From Paracoccidioides lutzii Pb01 (lineage: Eukaryota; Ascomycota; Eurotiomycetes; Onygenales; Ajellomycetaceae): a stretch of DNA of 64,000 nt. Position numbers and translations under genes: made by a program. The notes under the pieces are model-generated. The model searched no databases, was not told the origin of the DNA, and saw only the letters and a list, made by a program, of their open reading frames with translations. Shown piece by piece: positions 45,723 through 56,707 of the stretch (the first letter of the stretch is position 1; each line of letters starts with the position of its first letter). The stretch covers positions 1,647,658 through 1,711,657 of the forward strand of contig NW_015440947.1 in assembly GCF_000150705.2 (NCBI RefSeq), written 5' to 3'.

Positions 45723-47505
45723 ATGGCAGCTATTAGTCGATCAATGGCCAGCTTGAGAGCTCTACCGCGTCTCCAATCGACCCGGTCCTTTGCAACCTCC
45801 CGACACCTCCGTGCTGCTGCTGCTGTGAAGCCGTTTTTCTCCAGTGAGCCAACTGGCCCGCAGGTTAACACCGCCATTCCAGGCCTAAAGAATCAACAAG
45901 CAACTGCGGAACTGGGAGAGGTCTTCGACGTTAGAAGCATAAACATGATGGCAAATTATGACAGCAGCATTGGTAACTAGTAAGTTGGGAATGCCCAAAA
46001 TCCGGAGACGCTGGGAATGGATGATTTTTTTAACCTATGCTTCCACACGTAGCATTGCGGATCTTGATGGCAATATGCTGCTGGATGTGTAAGTTCATAA
46101 TGCTCCCCCTTTTATTGATGCGTTNNNNNNNNNNNNNNNNNNNNNNNNNNNNNNNNNNNNNNNNNNNNNNNNNNNNNNNNNNNNNNNNNNNNNNNNNNNN
46201 NNNNNNNNNNNNNNNNNNNNNNNNNNNNNNNNNNNNNNNNNNNNNNNNNNNNNNNNNNNNNNNNNNNNNNNNNNNNNNNNNNNNNNNNNNNNNNNNNNNN
46301 NNNNNNNNNNNNNNNNNNNNNNNNNNNNNNNNNNNNNNNNNNNNNNNNNNGCACCCAAAGGCCTCAATCAGGTGTTCACTGCCATGGCTGGTTCCGATGC
46401 CAACGAAACAGCTTATAAAGCCGCTTTCATCTGCTACCGCCAGCGTCAACGTGGTGGACCCAATGTCGAATTCACTGAAGAAAGAGATCACCTCTAGTAT
46501 GGAAAACCAAGCTCCTGGTTCCCCACCACTGTCTATTATGTCCTTCAAAACCTCCTTCCACGGACGCCTCTTTGGATCTCTTTCCACCACAAGGAGCAAG
46601 CCCATACACAAACTGGATATCCCTGCTTTCGATTGGCCTCAAGCCCCTTTCCCCAGACTGAAGTATCCCCTGGAACAATTTGCCGCGGAAAACGCACAGG
46701 AAGAGAAACGCTGCCTGGCTGAAGTAGAGCGTATCATCAAGGAGTTCCGCAACCCCGTTGCCGCCGTCGTTGTTGAGCCCATTCAGTCAGAAGGCGGAGA
46801 CAACCATGCCTCCCCAGCTTTCTTTCAGGGTCTCCGTGAAATAACCAAGCAAAACAACGTCCTCCTAATCGTCGACGAAGTCCAAACCGGCATTGGAGCC
46901 ACAGGCAAATTCTGGGCCCACGACCACTGGAACCTCCAAACACCCCCCGACATCGTCACTTTCTCCAAAAAGGCCCAGGCAGCCGGCTACTTCTACGGGG
47001 ACCCACAGCTGTGCCCCAATAAGCCCTACCGCCAATTCAACACATGGATGGGTGACCCAGCCCGCGCTTTGATCTTCCGTGCCATCATCAAGGAAATTGA
47101 ACGGCTGGATCTGGTAAAAAACACCGCTTCCACGGGTGAATATCTGTATGCTGGTCTCGAGCGGTTGGCTCAGCAATACCCGAGTGAATTCCAGAATCTG
47201 AGAGGGAAGGGGCAGGGCACATTCATTGCCTGGGACAGCCCGCAGCGTGATGCGTTCTTGAAGAAGGGCAAGAGTGTTGGGATTAATATTGGTGGGAGTG
47301 GGGAGAGGGCTGTGCGCTTACGGCCTATGCTGATTTTCCAGAAGCATCATGGTAAGCTAGATCTCATTTTGATACCCATCTCTCCTTTTTAGCGTTCCCC
47401 CCCCCTTAAACGTCCCAAGTGGTTCCTGCCAATAAAAGCTAATGATATCTTGGTGAAATAGCCGATATCCTGCTCGAGTCTTTGGAGAAGATTGTCAAAT
47501 CTTAA
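45723..47505 (+). CDS. gatA: 4-aminobutyrate aminotransferase, interrupted by a gap and a frameshift
   Basis: This PLP enzyme moves the amino group of GABA to 2-oxoglutarate in mitochondria. Exons 45723-45979 and 46053-46088 are clear; a third exon starts inside the N gap (46125-46350) and runs to 47351; the last is 47462-47505. The N-terminus is Arg/Ser/Ala-rich (SMASLRALPRLQSTRSFATS), a mitochondrial presequence. Later blocks include FHGRLFGSLSTTRSK, the Asp of LLIVDEVQTGIG, and FSKKAQAAGYFY with the PLP-binding Lys. The end ADILLESLEKIVKS comes from the last exon. One extra A in AAA at 46481-46483 shifts the frame; reading AA restores EFTEEE-ITSSMENQ. Beside a gap, this is most likely an assembly error. 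Confidence 0.92.
46125..46350. other. Assembly gap (226 N)
   Basis: A run of N removes part of the transaminase gene. The size may be an estimate, so the missing coding length is unknown. Confidence 1.
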
Positions 47506-48066
47506 AGTAAAACAATGGTTTCCTTCTCTTGTTTCTTCTCTCCATTGGATTTTGATGATCTGACATGGTACCTCTACTGTTTACTGTTGATTTTAGCTTT
47601 TGTTATCTTCTCTAGACTTGGTGCGGATTCGAGTGCTAGATGAGTGTAAAATTCATAATTAGTTAAATTCATATAGTTTTGATTGCCATCTTTTACATCT
47701 TTGCTGTTGGAAATCCGTTCCAAAAGGTCCTTAAGAGACACCCACTGACCCTCGGTTACCATGGAAATTTTCACTCATCTTGATACATTCTGGTAGAAAC
47801 AAACAAAACTCCTCTAAACCGACAAACACCCCCAGTCCAAAAGCACAAAAATTCGAAACGGGGTGCTGCTGCTACTAACGTTAAAGGGCCTTCCATAGGC
47901 CTACTGAGAATGACCTTGTGTGTGAAGGTGGAACTAAAACCGGAAAAGAAATATCCCTTCCCCCCAATGCCAAAACTTCCAGTGCCATAACAAAATTATT
48001 GTTTAATCCCACCCAATCCCATCGAGTATTCAATAAAGACACCTCTGCAAGTGCAAGAAACGACTG
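47506..48066. other. Convergent 3' spacer, transaminase / SPT4
   Basis: Both 3' UTRs lie here. A 66-codon frame at 47574-47774 (-), with the phrase EGQWVSLKDLLERISNSK, has coding-like composition but no recognised family; I leave it unannotated. Confidence 0.45.
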
Positions 48067-48828
48067 TCAACCCTCCTCATCGATGGAGCTTCCATCTCTC
48101 CTATTGACGAAGGAGGTGTTAGCGAATAATATCCCCAGCCAAAAAGGGAGAACGAATGGAAGGTAGTTAGGTTAACATAGAAAACACAAAGAGGAAAGAG
48201 ATGGCCACGTACGGAATATACCTAAAACCCGCATCCTCTAAATCACCCAGCACGCCTGGTGGTAGCTATGTAATCCTCACAAAAACATGTTAGCCATCTA
48301 TCTGTGCGCTCTCAGAAATACACTGAAGCCAAAGAGCACCTAGATGTATCAATCGCATCCTCCCTCCCTTCCCGTTCCCATAACTCCCTCGCCCACCATA
48401 TATGGCCAACCAAACAAACACTTCCCCATCCACCACCAAAGAGAAATTCTATACACTCCACTCACCGTGCCAGTAACCTTAACCGCATACGTGCCAGGCA
48501 CATACCCATCCAACCGCTGCCATCGCGCCACCCACGATGCGCGCTGGTCTGCCAGCGTTATCAGTCCTTCGAACACCTGTGACGTGCATTGCTGGATCTT
48601 CTCGCCATTGCCTGCTAGACCGAGAATGTGGTCGCAGTTGGGGCAGCCTTCGCGCATAAATTTCTAAATTCGAAGAGACAACCGGAAATGTTAGGACGTG
48701 TAAAGGTGGTAATGGGGAGGGAGCGCAGGTGGAATGCGGCGACTTACGCTGTGCACTTGGACGATGGAGCAGACCATGCAGGCGCGGAGCGACCGTTGTT
48801 GGCCCGAGGGCACGTAGAAGGATGTCAT
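48067..48828 (-). CDS. SPT4: Transcription elongation factor SPT4
   Basis: Four minus-strand exons (48828-48748, 48663-48466, 48265-48213, 48100-48067) encode 121 residues, the normal Spt4 size. Spt4 pairs with Spt5 to form DSIF, which travels with RNA polymerase II. The zinc-binding cysteines appear as ACMVCSIVQVHSKF (exon 1/2) and REGCPNCDHILGL, giving four Cys in two CxxC pairs. The body has STSQVFEGLI-like text (CTSQVFEGLITLADQRASWV) and the conserved DGYVPGTYAVKV. The last two exons add LPPGVLGDLEDAGFRYIP and RDGSSIDEEG. All introns are GT/AG; the last exon is 34 nt. Continuing past the second donor would give a wrong C-terminus. Confidence 0.95.
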
Positions 48829-49709
48829 GGTCTTTCCCTCTCGTGGGAGGGATATATATCCCTGCGCTTTCTTCTTGACAGTTGTGCGTGATATTTCCCC
48901 CTCCGTGTGTTCTGTCTATTTGAAGCTGACCTCCCCCCATCTGCAGTGTGGGAAGAGAAACAACCTCTTTTTAAACTTTAGGACTTGGAAGGGAACCAAC
49001 CGCCACTGGTTAACTAGTTAACTATTAGTTAAATAGTTAACGTTAACTACTTACTTCTCAAGTGAGCGCAACACCAAATTTCTTCATGTGTAGATTAAAT
49101 GCAATATACCACCATAGAAAGAAGAAAATATGTTGTTAAAAATTACATTAATCTAGGGCTGGATCATGTTGTTCTTCTACGTTCAATATTACTGCAGTTA
49201 CTCCAACTTTGACTGTGCTTTATGATTGTGATTGCAAAGCAAAGAATTCAGATGGAATAAGGTACTAGACCTTTTTCTTTTTTGAAGATGGCACATCATA
49301 TCCGTCATGCTGCAACTTGCTACCCAAACCACATATGTCAAAAATGTATTCCATCGTAAATATCCATAAGCAAATTTCACGTTCCTAGGCCAATTCCTTG
49401 CAAGCTACTCGTCATGTTGAAAAGAGTTCCTTTGGTGTGGAGTGGGCTGAAGCTCAAAACGGTTGCTCTTTTATACAACTATCTAGCGTCTAGAAGATTA
49501 ACTTTAAATCGTCTGCTTAGGTGTTATGGACGATGCCTTTAAGGCTGCCGATCTATATATTTATATGTGAAAATATTGTTCGGCTGTTGATGACAGAGTT
49601 GGAATTACTATCGACGGTGGTACATCACTATGTCATGACAGCTGCGAAATATTCCATCACAACGTGTGGATTTTATCAACAAAAGTAACGGCACCGCGAC
49701 CTCCATTAT
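48829..49709. other. Spacer upstream of SPT4
   Basis: Contains the SPT4 promoter and the 3' end of the FunK1 locus. A GTTAAC palindrome cluster lies about 180 bases upstream of SPT4 and is listed separately. No gene is supported. Confidence 0.5.
49007..49050. repeat. GTTAACTA palindrome cluster (site 3)
   Basis: Two perfect palindromes, GTTAACTAGTTAAC at 49009-49022 and GTTAACGTTAAC at 49036-49047, are joined by TATTAGTTAAATA. The core is the same as in the clusters at 32462 and 45429. Confidence 0.85.
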
Positions 49710-52298
49710 CTAATTACTTTGACATCCAATCAAAGATATCGCATCGTCGTACGCCTTGATAATGGGATTGTATATGCGGTTTGGGTCTTGCGGGGTGCCA
49801 ACGATAATTCCTCTGACCCGGTACGGGAAAAGAATGTCTCGTAGAGCTGTGCAAAGCGGTTTGGCAAACTCAAATGCTGGAGGAAACTCAGTCAAAATAT
49901 CCTCAAGCCCATCTGCGTCCATATCGGTTCGCTTGATTCTTGCGATTTTTTTATAGGTTCCAGTGTACCACTCCTTCAGCATACTGTCTTTCGGTGGAGA
50001 AAATTCATTCTTTAAGATGCGCTCAAATTCACCAGTTTCCGTGTTGCCTTGATTGAGGTTTTCGATTTTTTCATGACTTTCCGTGCACCATTTCTTCAGC
50101 ATACTATCTTCTGACCAGACACGTAGCTGGTATAACTTCTGCAATTGCTTTAATTTTTCCCAACCGTGACGGGCACATTGCCAGATAAGCACGTAGAAAA
50201 ATGACTCAAGATCATGCCGATAGGTTTGGTCGATATTAAACAGCACTTCGATCGCCATGAACTCCATTGTGCCGGTCTGGTGCCGCGCGCCACTCTTCGC
50301 CCCCTCCCAACTTCTTTGGCAAGATCCAGATCGATTAGCATGCCTGAGTGACCGTCCGCCTTGCCTGGATTTGTTATTATTATATTGTTCTCCGAAATAT
50401 CCCGATGAAGGACGTTCCCATCCAGGTAAAGAGACCGGTGCGCGTGTATTGCATCGCGAAGCGCTGTGAGAAGCTCGAAGGGTGACTTGTAGTCATAGAT
50501 TGGTCGGCCAGCGGGCGAGATCACGAGACACCGGAGGACACGGTTGTCATAGAGTTAGTTCCTCACCATTCCTGTCAAAGAGGCTCGGTTTGTGCGCCAA
50601 CTGAATGGAGAATGCTAGTTTGTTCTCCTCCTGGGTGTCCCTTGATGGTTGACTGATGGAATGTGATCGTTTGGACGCCTGCAGCCTCTCATCTGGGGAT
50701 CTGCGTTTCCTGGATGATGATTTTCGACGGATATCTAAGTGACAGGGCTTGGCGAGCAGCTGAGATTGATGAAAAGAGGAAGCCGTGCTGGAGGGTGCGC
50801 TTTTGAAGTCGTGGCGCTTGTCATCGAAGGTCAGGCCACAGCACATGTCGGCGATACTAGTAATGGTACTGTGGCCAATGATCCTGGCGACCCCCTGGAC
50901 ATTCTTCTGACCCGCCAGCTCGAGGAGTTCCGCCTCTGGCCGCCGCTTGTTCGACACCCATGAGATTTTGGCTACACCATCCACTTGTCCATCATTTGTG
51001 AGAAAACATGTGGTTCCACGACACACGATGGCACACTGACAGGAAAGCATTTCACCCAGCCGCACCTTCTTTCCCTCTGAGTTCCCAGGCCCTTTGACTG
51101 TTATTGATTTGTTGCCGTCTTCATCCCTAGCAATAAAGGTGTCTAGTCCCAGCTCCTCGTCGCTCATCATGGTGTAGCCAACAAGCACCTGAAAGAACCG
51201 TCTTGAGTCCACGTCGATGATGCCCGAGCTGTAGGGGCCCGAGCGGTCGAACGCCCACGCCTCCATCTTGGTCCCACAGACGGCGAACGCGTGGACGAAC
51301 CGCCGGGTGGGCTGGGCGGCAAAGACCTCGCGCACGTAGCGGCTCATCTGCAGCAGGGTGCCTTTGGTCCTGATCTCCTCCTTGGATTTGTTGAGCTCGC
51401 CAACTACCAGGATATCTCCACAGTCGTGATTTTTTTGCGAGGGGTTCGCACCTCTAGCTCTCAGAAGGAGGTCGACTTGCCGTTCCGCCTTTGAACTGGT
51501 AAGATCTGCTTTGCTCACCGTGGTGTAGTAGGTGCCGCGTGATTCTGAGAGAAGGTCTTCTTGAAGACGAAACCACCAGGTGAGGACATTGTCCTGTGTA
51601 GGAGGGTTGGGAAACTGGGCCCAATTACCGTCGCTGTCCGGGGCCAATACGCGTTGACAGATGGCATCTGCTTTGCCGCTCCAATCCTTCTCCTCAAAAT
51701 ATTTGTCAAAGAAGCCCTCAACGTCTCGAAATGTGCAGCCATGTATCTCCTTGAAGATTCTCAGATTCACCAACTCACGCGTCTGCTCGGAGCCTTTCTG
51801 CGATGACGAGGTGGATTTGACTGGTGTGCCGTCAAATGAAGGGGGGGACGCTCGCCGGAGGAGTTGTTCGTCGAGGGATGGTGTCAATGAGGGTAAATAC
51901 AGATTTCCAGACATCGAAATTCCAGGTTTCGGCGTTCTGGGATTCAGTGGGAGGCCTTTGAATAACCAGGTTCACTAGTGGCCGGTAGTCGTCGTTCTTG
52001 AAGTTTTCTTGTGCTTTTCGGAGACACTCGACTAAGTGTGCTAGATCAGACACAATATCCCTGTTACTCATTGGCGAGCGAAGGCTGTAAGCTGCATCCT
52101 CTCCCTGCAAGGCAGAGAGGAGTTTTGAAATCGCATTCGATAGAGTTGGTCAAGGCTATCAGCAGCGCCATCGTAGGAAATTAGACGCGACTCGTATATT
52201 CTTTCGGCTTCCTGAAGCGCGTCTCGTAAATGATCAACTAAGTTGGTTAGAGGATGGTCCTTGACAATGTTGCGATCTTCTTGTGAAAGTCCCGCCAT
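49710..52298 (-). pseudogene. FunK1-type fungal protein kinase with four frame breaks
   Basis: Homology to the fungal-specific FunK1 kinases runs the whole length, beginning MAGLSQEDRNIVKDHPLTN. Frame changes occur near 52145 (base lost), at the C7 run 51841-51847 (base gained), near 50549 (base gained) and in the G run near 50300 (base lost); they sum to zero. The kinase part has RCLVISPAGRPI, the catalytic loop VLHRDISENNIII, LIDLDLAKEV in place of DFG, and TGTMEFMAIEVL, followed by YRHDLESFFYVLIW. A Lys in GVAKISWV may be the ATP-binding Lys. The C-terminal part holds a diverged tandem duplication of about 40 residues. Outside the breaks there are no stops, so recent decay or assembly indels are both possible. 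Confidence 0.85.
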
Positions 52299-53767
52299 TT
52301 TGACGGTATAAAAGACTGTTGAGTTGGTGTGAGATTAACTAGGAGTTGTAAGGGGAGAAAGAATAGGTTGGTATGCTAATATTATGTTGATGGGAAGCAA
52401 ACAGGGGAACAAAAATGCAGAATTGTTAGGAAGTTATGATGTATGATACTCTCTGCGAGAGAAGATGGTTCGCTGGGAGCAGATGCTGATATATATAATC
52501 AAAGGGAGGATCATGGTCAAAGGGTCGATCCGGCTTGGTTTTGATGCACAACGCGAATGTGGGAACGGATAGACCAGGTGAAGATTAATCCTTATTATTT
52601 GATCGCGACGGAATGGTCATAAGCGCGAACAAAACAGGGGGATTGAAATCGTATTTTGAGGAAGATCGGGCTATTCCCATTAACCCAACCCGCCGTGTTG
52701 AATATCACCATCACCCCCTTCACTCTCTCTTCTCTGTCCTGCCATTTCCCTTCTGTTTGAACTTGTAGTCTGTAGCAAAAAGAAGATGTGTCGGGGAAGA
52801 CGACACGACAACTGGAAAATATTGACCCGGTCCACAGGGAACATATTGCCCAGCCTTGACACTTCTGCCCGCGGAAACCCAGGCATTTTTATCGCCCACC
52901 AATCCATTCCGAAATTCTCATCGCATCCACATCATTCTTTTCAGAAATCCACTGAATCTCCAACCCAAGGGGAGCTGCCGTCTTGGATGAGAAATAGAAT
53001 CGCGAGAGAGTGCATCCGGAAAATCAGAAAGTCCGGAGGCAGATTGACACCGCTTCTGCTGACCAAAAGAATCTCTTTTTTGAAACTATATTCTATAAAA
53101 TTATCATACATAATTTTCAGTAATTGCTGTTTAATTTGAAAATTTATTAAATTGAGTTAGAAAGTTATACAACCAGATGATTTATTTCAAAAACTAATTT
53201 GCATTTTATGATCGCTTACGTTATTCTTCAGTGGTGGCCTCATTCAGCGCACAGACCAAGGGCGGTCCGCAGCCACTAGGCCCAAAACCGCCTAGGCTCG
53301 CAGCTGGTGTAAACTGCCAGTGTCAAAAGCATGTCAAACTTTTTCCTTTTTTCTTCTTTCATCTTTTTCCCCGATATGCTACTTAGAGTGGACGCAGCAC
53401 TGCAGCCAAACATGCACATACAGATACATCTCATATAGCGTACATATTCTATATTCATCCACCAGAGCGAGCTTTTCCCCGCAATAGAAATACCAGAGAT
53501 TAAACAGATAGAAGCCAAACCAGCGGAAAAGGAGGAATGGTCTCTTTCTGATCATTCAGTCTCCCGGCATATCCAACTCGAGATCCCCGCTGTCGCATGA
53601 CAGAACCAAGGCTCTGGGAGCTTCCCCGTCAATTCCAGCAAGAGATAGGTATACGGAAGAGGGAAGAAAGAAGACAAGAGGAGGGAAACACGGGGGTTTT
53701 TGGTTTTCGGATTAGCAGTGAATAAATTTATGAAAAAGGCCCCTGCGCCATCTTTCTGTCTTCCGCG
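52299..53767. promoter_or_regulatory. Divergent spacer, FunK1 locus / PPT1
   Basis: The 1.5 kb contain the upstream regions of both genes. A 117-codon frame at 52786-53139 (+) lacks motifs and ends in AT-rich sequence. No gene is supported. Confidence 0.45.
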
Positions 53768-55790
53768 ATGATGACTCCGGATAAAGAGGCGGCGACGGCC
53801 CTCAAATTGCAGGGGAACAAGGCATTCGCACAGCACGATTGGGTCCAGGCGTTGGAGTTATACACCAAGGCTATTGAGAAGTATGACCAGGATTCTTCGT
53901 TTTATTGCAACCGCGCTCAGGTATGGATTTACTTGCTTTTCTTTCTGTACCTCTGCGCTGTACCTCTGCGCTGGTGTTGTGAGTAACAGGAAAAATTTTT
54001 CGGTTGGCTCGGGGATACTGAGAAGTACCATGACTAACTGGTGTAATCTGGGTGGATAGGTACATATCAAGCTGGAAGCGTATGGCTATGCTGTAGCAGA
54101 CGCCACTAAGGCAATCGAGCTGAATCCAGATTATGTTAAGGTTCAGAATAGTTTCCCTTTACTCTCCGTCGTCTAGGGTTCAAAGATATAAACTCTCTTC
54201 GATCTTTTCACATCTCATGCATGTGTCCTTCTGACGCTAATTCCGTGAAATGGAAAACGACAGGCATATTGGCGACGAGCAATCGCAAACACCGCCATTC
54301 TCAACCCGCGCGCAGCGCTGAAAGATTTCAAAACCGTCGTCCGCAAGGCGCCAAACGACCCCGATGCAAAGCTGAAACTGTCAGAATGCGAAAAGCTGGT
54401 GCGACGGGTCGAGTTTGAGAAGGCCATTGAGGTTGCGGACCCGCCGTCTGCGTTTGAGGGCCTGGATATTGACAACATGGTTGTGGAGGAGAGCTATGAT
54501 GGCGTGCGATTAGACAAGATGATGACGCAGGAGTTCATAGATGATATGATTGAGCGATTTAAGGCTGGGAAGAAGATTCATAAGAAGTATGCGTTTCAGA
54601 TTGTGCGGGCGACGAAAGATATCGTTTATGATGAGCCGACGATGGTGGAGATTACCGTGACTGAGGGGACGAAGTTGACGGTTTGTGGGGATACGCATGG
54701 TATGTTTTGGAGAACCAAGGGCGGGATTGACTGTTTTTCTTTATTCCGGCTGAGGGGAGTCCGGACTGATACTGACAAAAATCTGAAACCCTGGAACAGG
54801 CCAATTCTTCGACCTCCTCGAAATCTTTCGTCTAAACGGTTATCCTTCCGACACACACGGTTACCTCTTCAACGGCGATTTTGTCGACCGAGGCTCCTGG
54901 TCCACTGAAATCGCCCTCCTTCTCTTCTCTTACAAATGGCTACGACCCACAAAATTCTTCCTGAACCGGGGAAACCACGAGACAGATGACATGAACCGCA
55001 CCTATGGCTTTGAAGGTGAATGCAAGGCTAAATACAACGAGCGGCTCTTCAAGACATTTTCCGAATCCTTCTCCGCGCTCCCTCTGGCCACGCTGATCGG
55101 CGACAAATATCTGACGCTGCATGGCGGGTTGTTTTCAGACGATAAGGTCACGCTGGACGATATTAGGAAGCTGAATAGGCATAATCAGCGGCAGCCAGGG
55201 CAGTCTGGACTTATGATGGAGATGCTCTGGACGGATCCGCAGACAGCACCTGGGAGGGGACCGAGTAAGAGAGGGGTTGGGTTGCAGTTTGGGCCGGATG
55301 TTACCAAGAGATTTTGTGAGACGAATGGGATTGAAGCTGTTATTAGGAGCCATGAGGTTCGGATGGAAGGATATGAGGTTGAGCATGATGGGAGGTGTAT
55401 TACGGGTGAGTGGTTATCTTCTTTTCCCCCCGACCGTTTTGTAACCACTTTCCATGCTGTCCTTCCTTGTGTGTCAATGGAAGTTCTACTAACATGATTT
55501 TCCCAATTTCCTCGGTTGTAGTTTTCTCCGCGCCCAGGTACTGCGATAGCACAGAGAATAAGGGCGCGTATATCAATATCGGCCACGAGCTAAAACTTGA
55601 CTTCCATAAGTTCGAAGCCGTTCCGCATCCTAATATCAAGCCTATGGTATGTGTATATTTTTCCTTTTTGTGACATGATTGATGTATTGCATCATTTCCC
55701 ACCCCAGCAGCAACTTGCTAACCATTTGTTTAACACCCGACGCTCTTGTTCCAGGCCTATGCTGCAAACTCTATTATGTCTTTAATGTGA
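53768..55790 (+). CDS. PPT1: Serine/threonine phosphatase PP5 (PPT1)
   Basis: Six exons (53768-53920, 54060-54140, 54264-54699, 54800-55405, 55522-55646, 55755-55790) encode 478 residues. PP5 is a Hsp90-associated phosphatase with an autoinhibitory TPR domain. Residues about 1-115 are three TPRs (KLQGNKAFAQHDWVQALELY, KLEAYGYAVADATKAIELNP, RALKDFK-like). The PPP catalytic motifs are complete: GDTHGQFFDL, GDFVDRGSWSTEI, NRGNHETDDMNR, HGGLFSDD, and SHEVRMEGYEV. The final exon gives AYAANSIMSLM, the typical C-terminal helix. ATG at 53771 is an equal start. Length agrees with fungal PP5. Confidence 0.96.
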
Positions 55791-56707
55791 ACAAAGATGA
55801 TGAGATACCGATGACATCTAGGATTGCTTTTGTTGGATTTATCAATGACCGAGTCTACGTTGAAGTGGGAAGGAAGACGCAAGAAAGAAGAAGGCATTAT
55901 TTTCACCGGTTTTCTTTTGTTTGCATGTATCTTTTTGTTGAAGCAAGCGTCCAAAATGACTTTTTTTTCATACGGGTTCCCCTTTAGGTAAAATATACCT
56001 GGAGTCATATATACCAGTGAGGTAACTTCTTACCTAGGTATGAGTTGAATGTCTTGATATTTGGTCAGCATGTTTGTGTTTCAGACTATTTTGATGAATC
56101 AAGCTTTGGCTACTACTATTTTGAAGCCAGCGACATGAAGTTATCTTCCTTATTAGACATATTCTTAGGAGTTGAAGGCCAGTTTAAGAACTTCTTTTCA
56201 TATATTCACAAGAACCTACAGCGGATCGCTTGATTAAGAAGACTACGGTGCACCTTAGGTGTGGCTATAACTCAATAACTAAGGGTCACTAAGCCTTACT
56301 CAAAGAGATGAGACTTTGTTAAGATAGAGGGACCCAACCTTACATATTGACATGGAACCCATGGCTAGCAAGAAATGCTCTAGAATTGGCTTGTAATTTC
56401 AACCACTACAATGGACTTATTTCATTGCCTCGAGGGAAGAATTTACGAGATCGGAATTAGGTTAAACTTGATAACCATTTCTAGCATGAATATATCATTT
56501 ATAGAAGTGGATGGTCAGCTGTATTTGAATAACTATCAAGGGAAGTGCTGAGAAGCCGTAATTGCGGTGTTAAAAAAGGGGCCGTCAAGCCAAGCAGATG
56601 TTGGGTTCTTCGCAACTTTTCTTCCAGCAATAACTAAAGCTTCACCTCCACTTTGAATATTCTTCAAAGTTAAACCCATATAAAAATAAGAACAACTCTG
56701 GGCAAAG
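55791..56707. other. Spacer between PPT1 and the ARMT1-like gene
   Basis: AT-rich, with only short frames of 60-110 codons on both strands that carry no motif. I see no RNA gene or repeat. Confidence 0.45.

Noticed and set aside
46030..46611. Minus-strand frame crossing the N gap opposite the transaminase
   Set aside because: It is open only because N bases cannot give stops, and it lies opposite a real gene.
47574..47774. 66-codon minus-strand frame near the transaminase 3' end
   Set aside because: Composition is plausible but no family is recognised and no start or splice context supports it.
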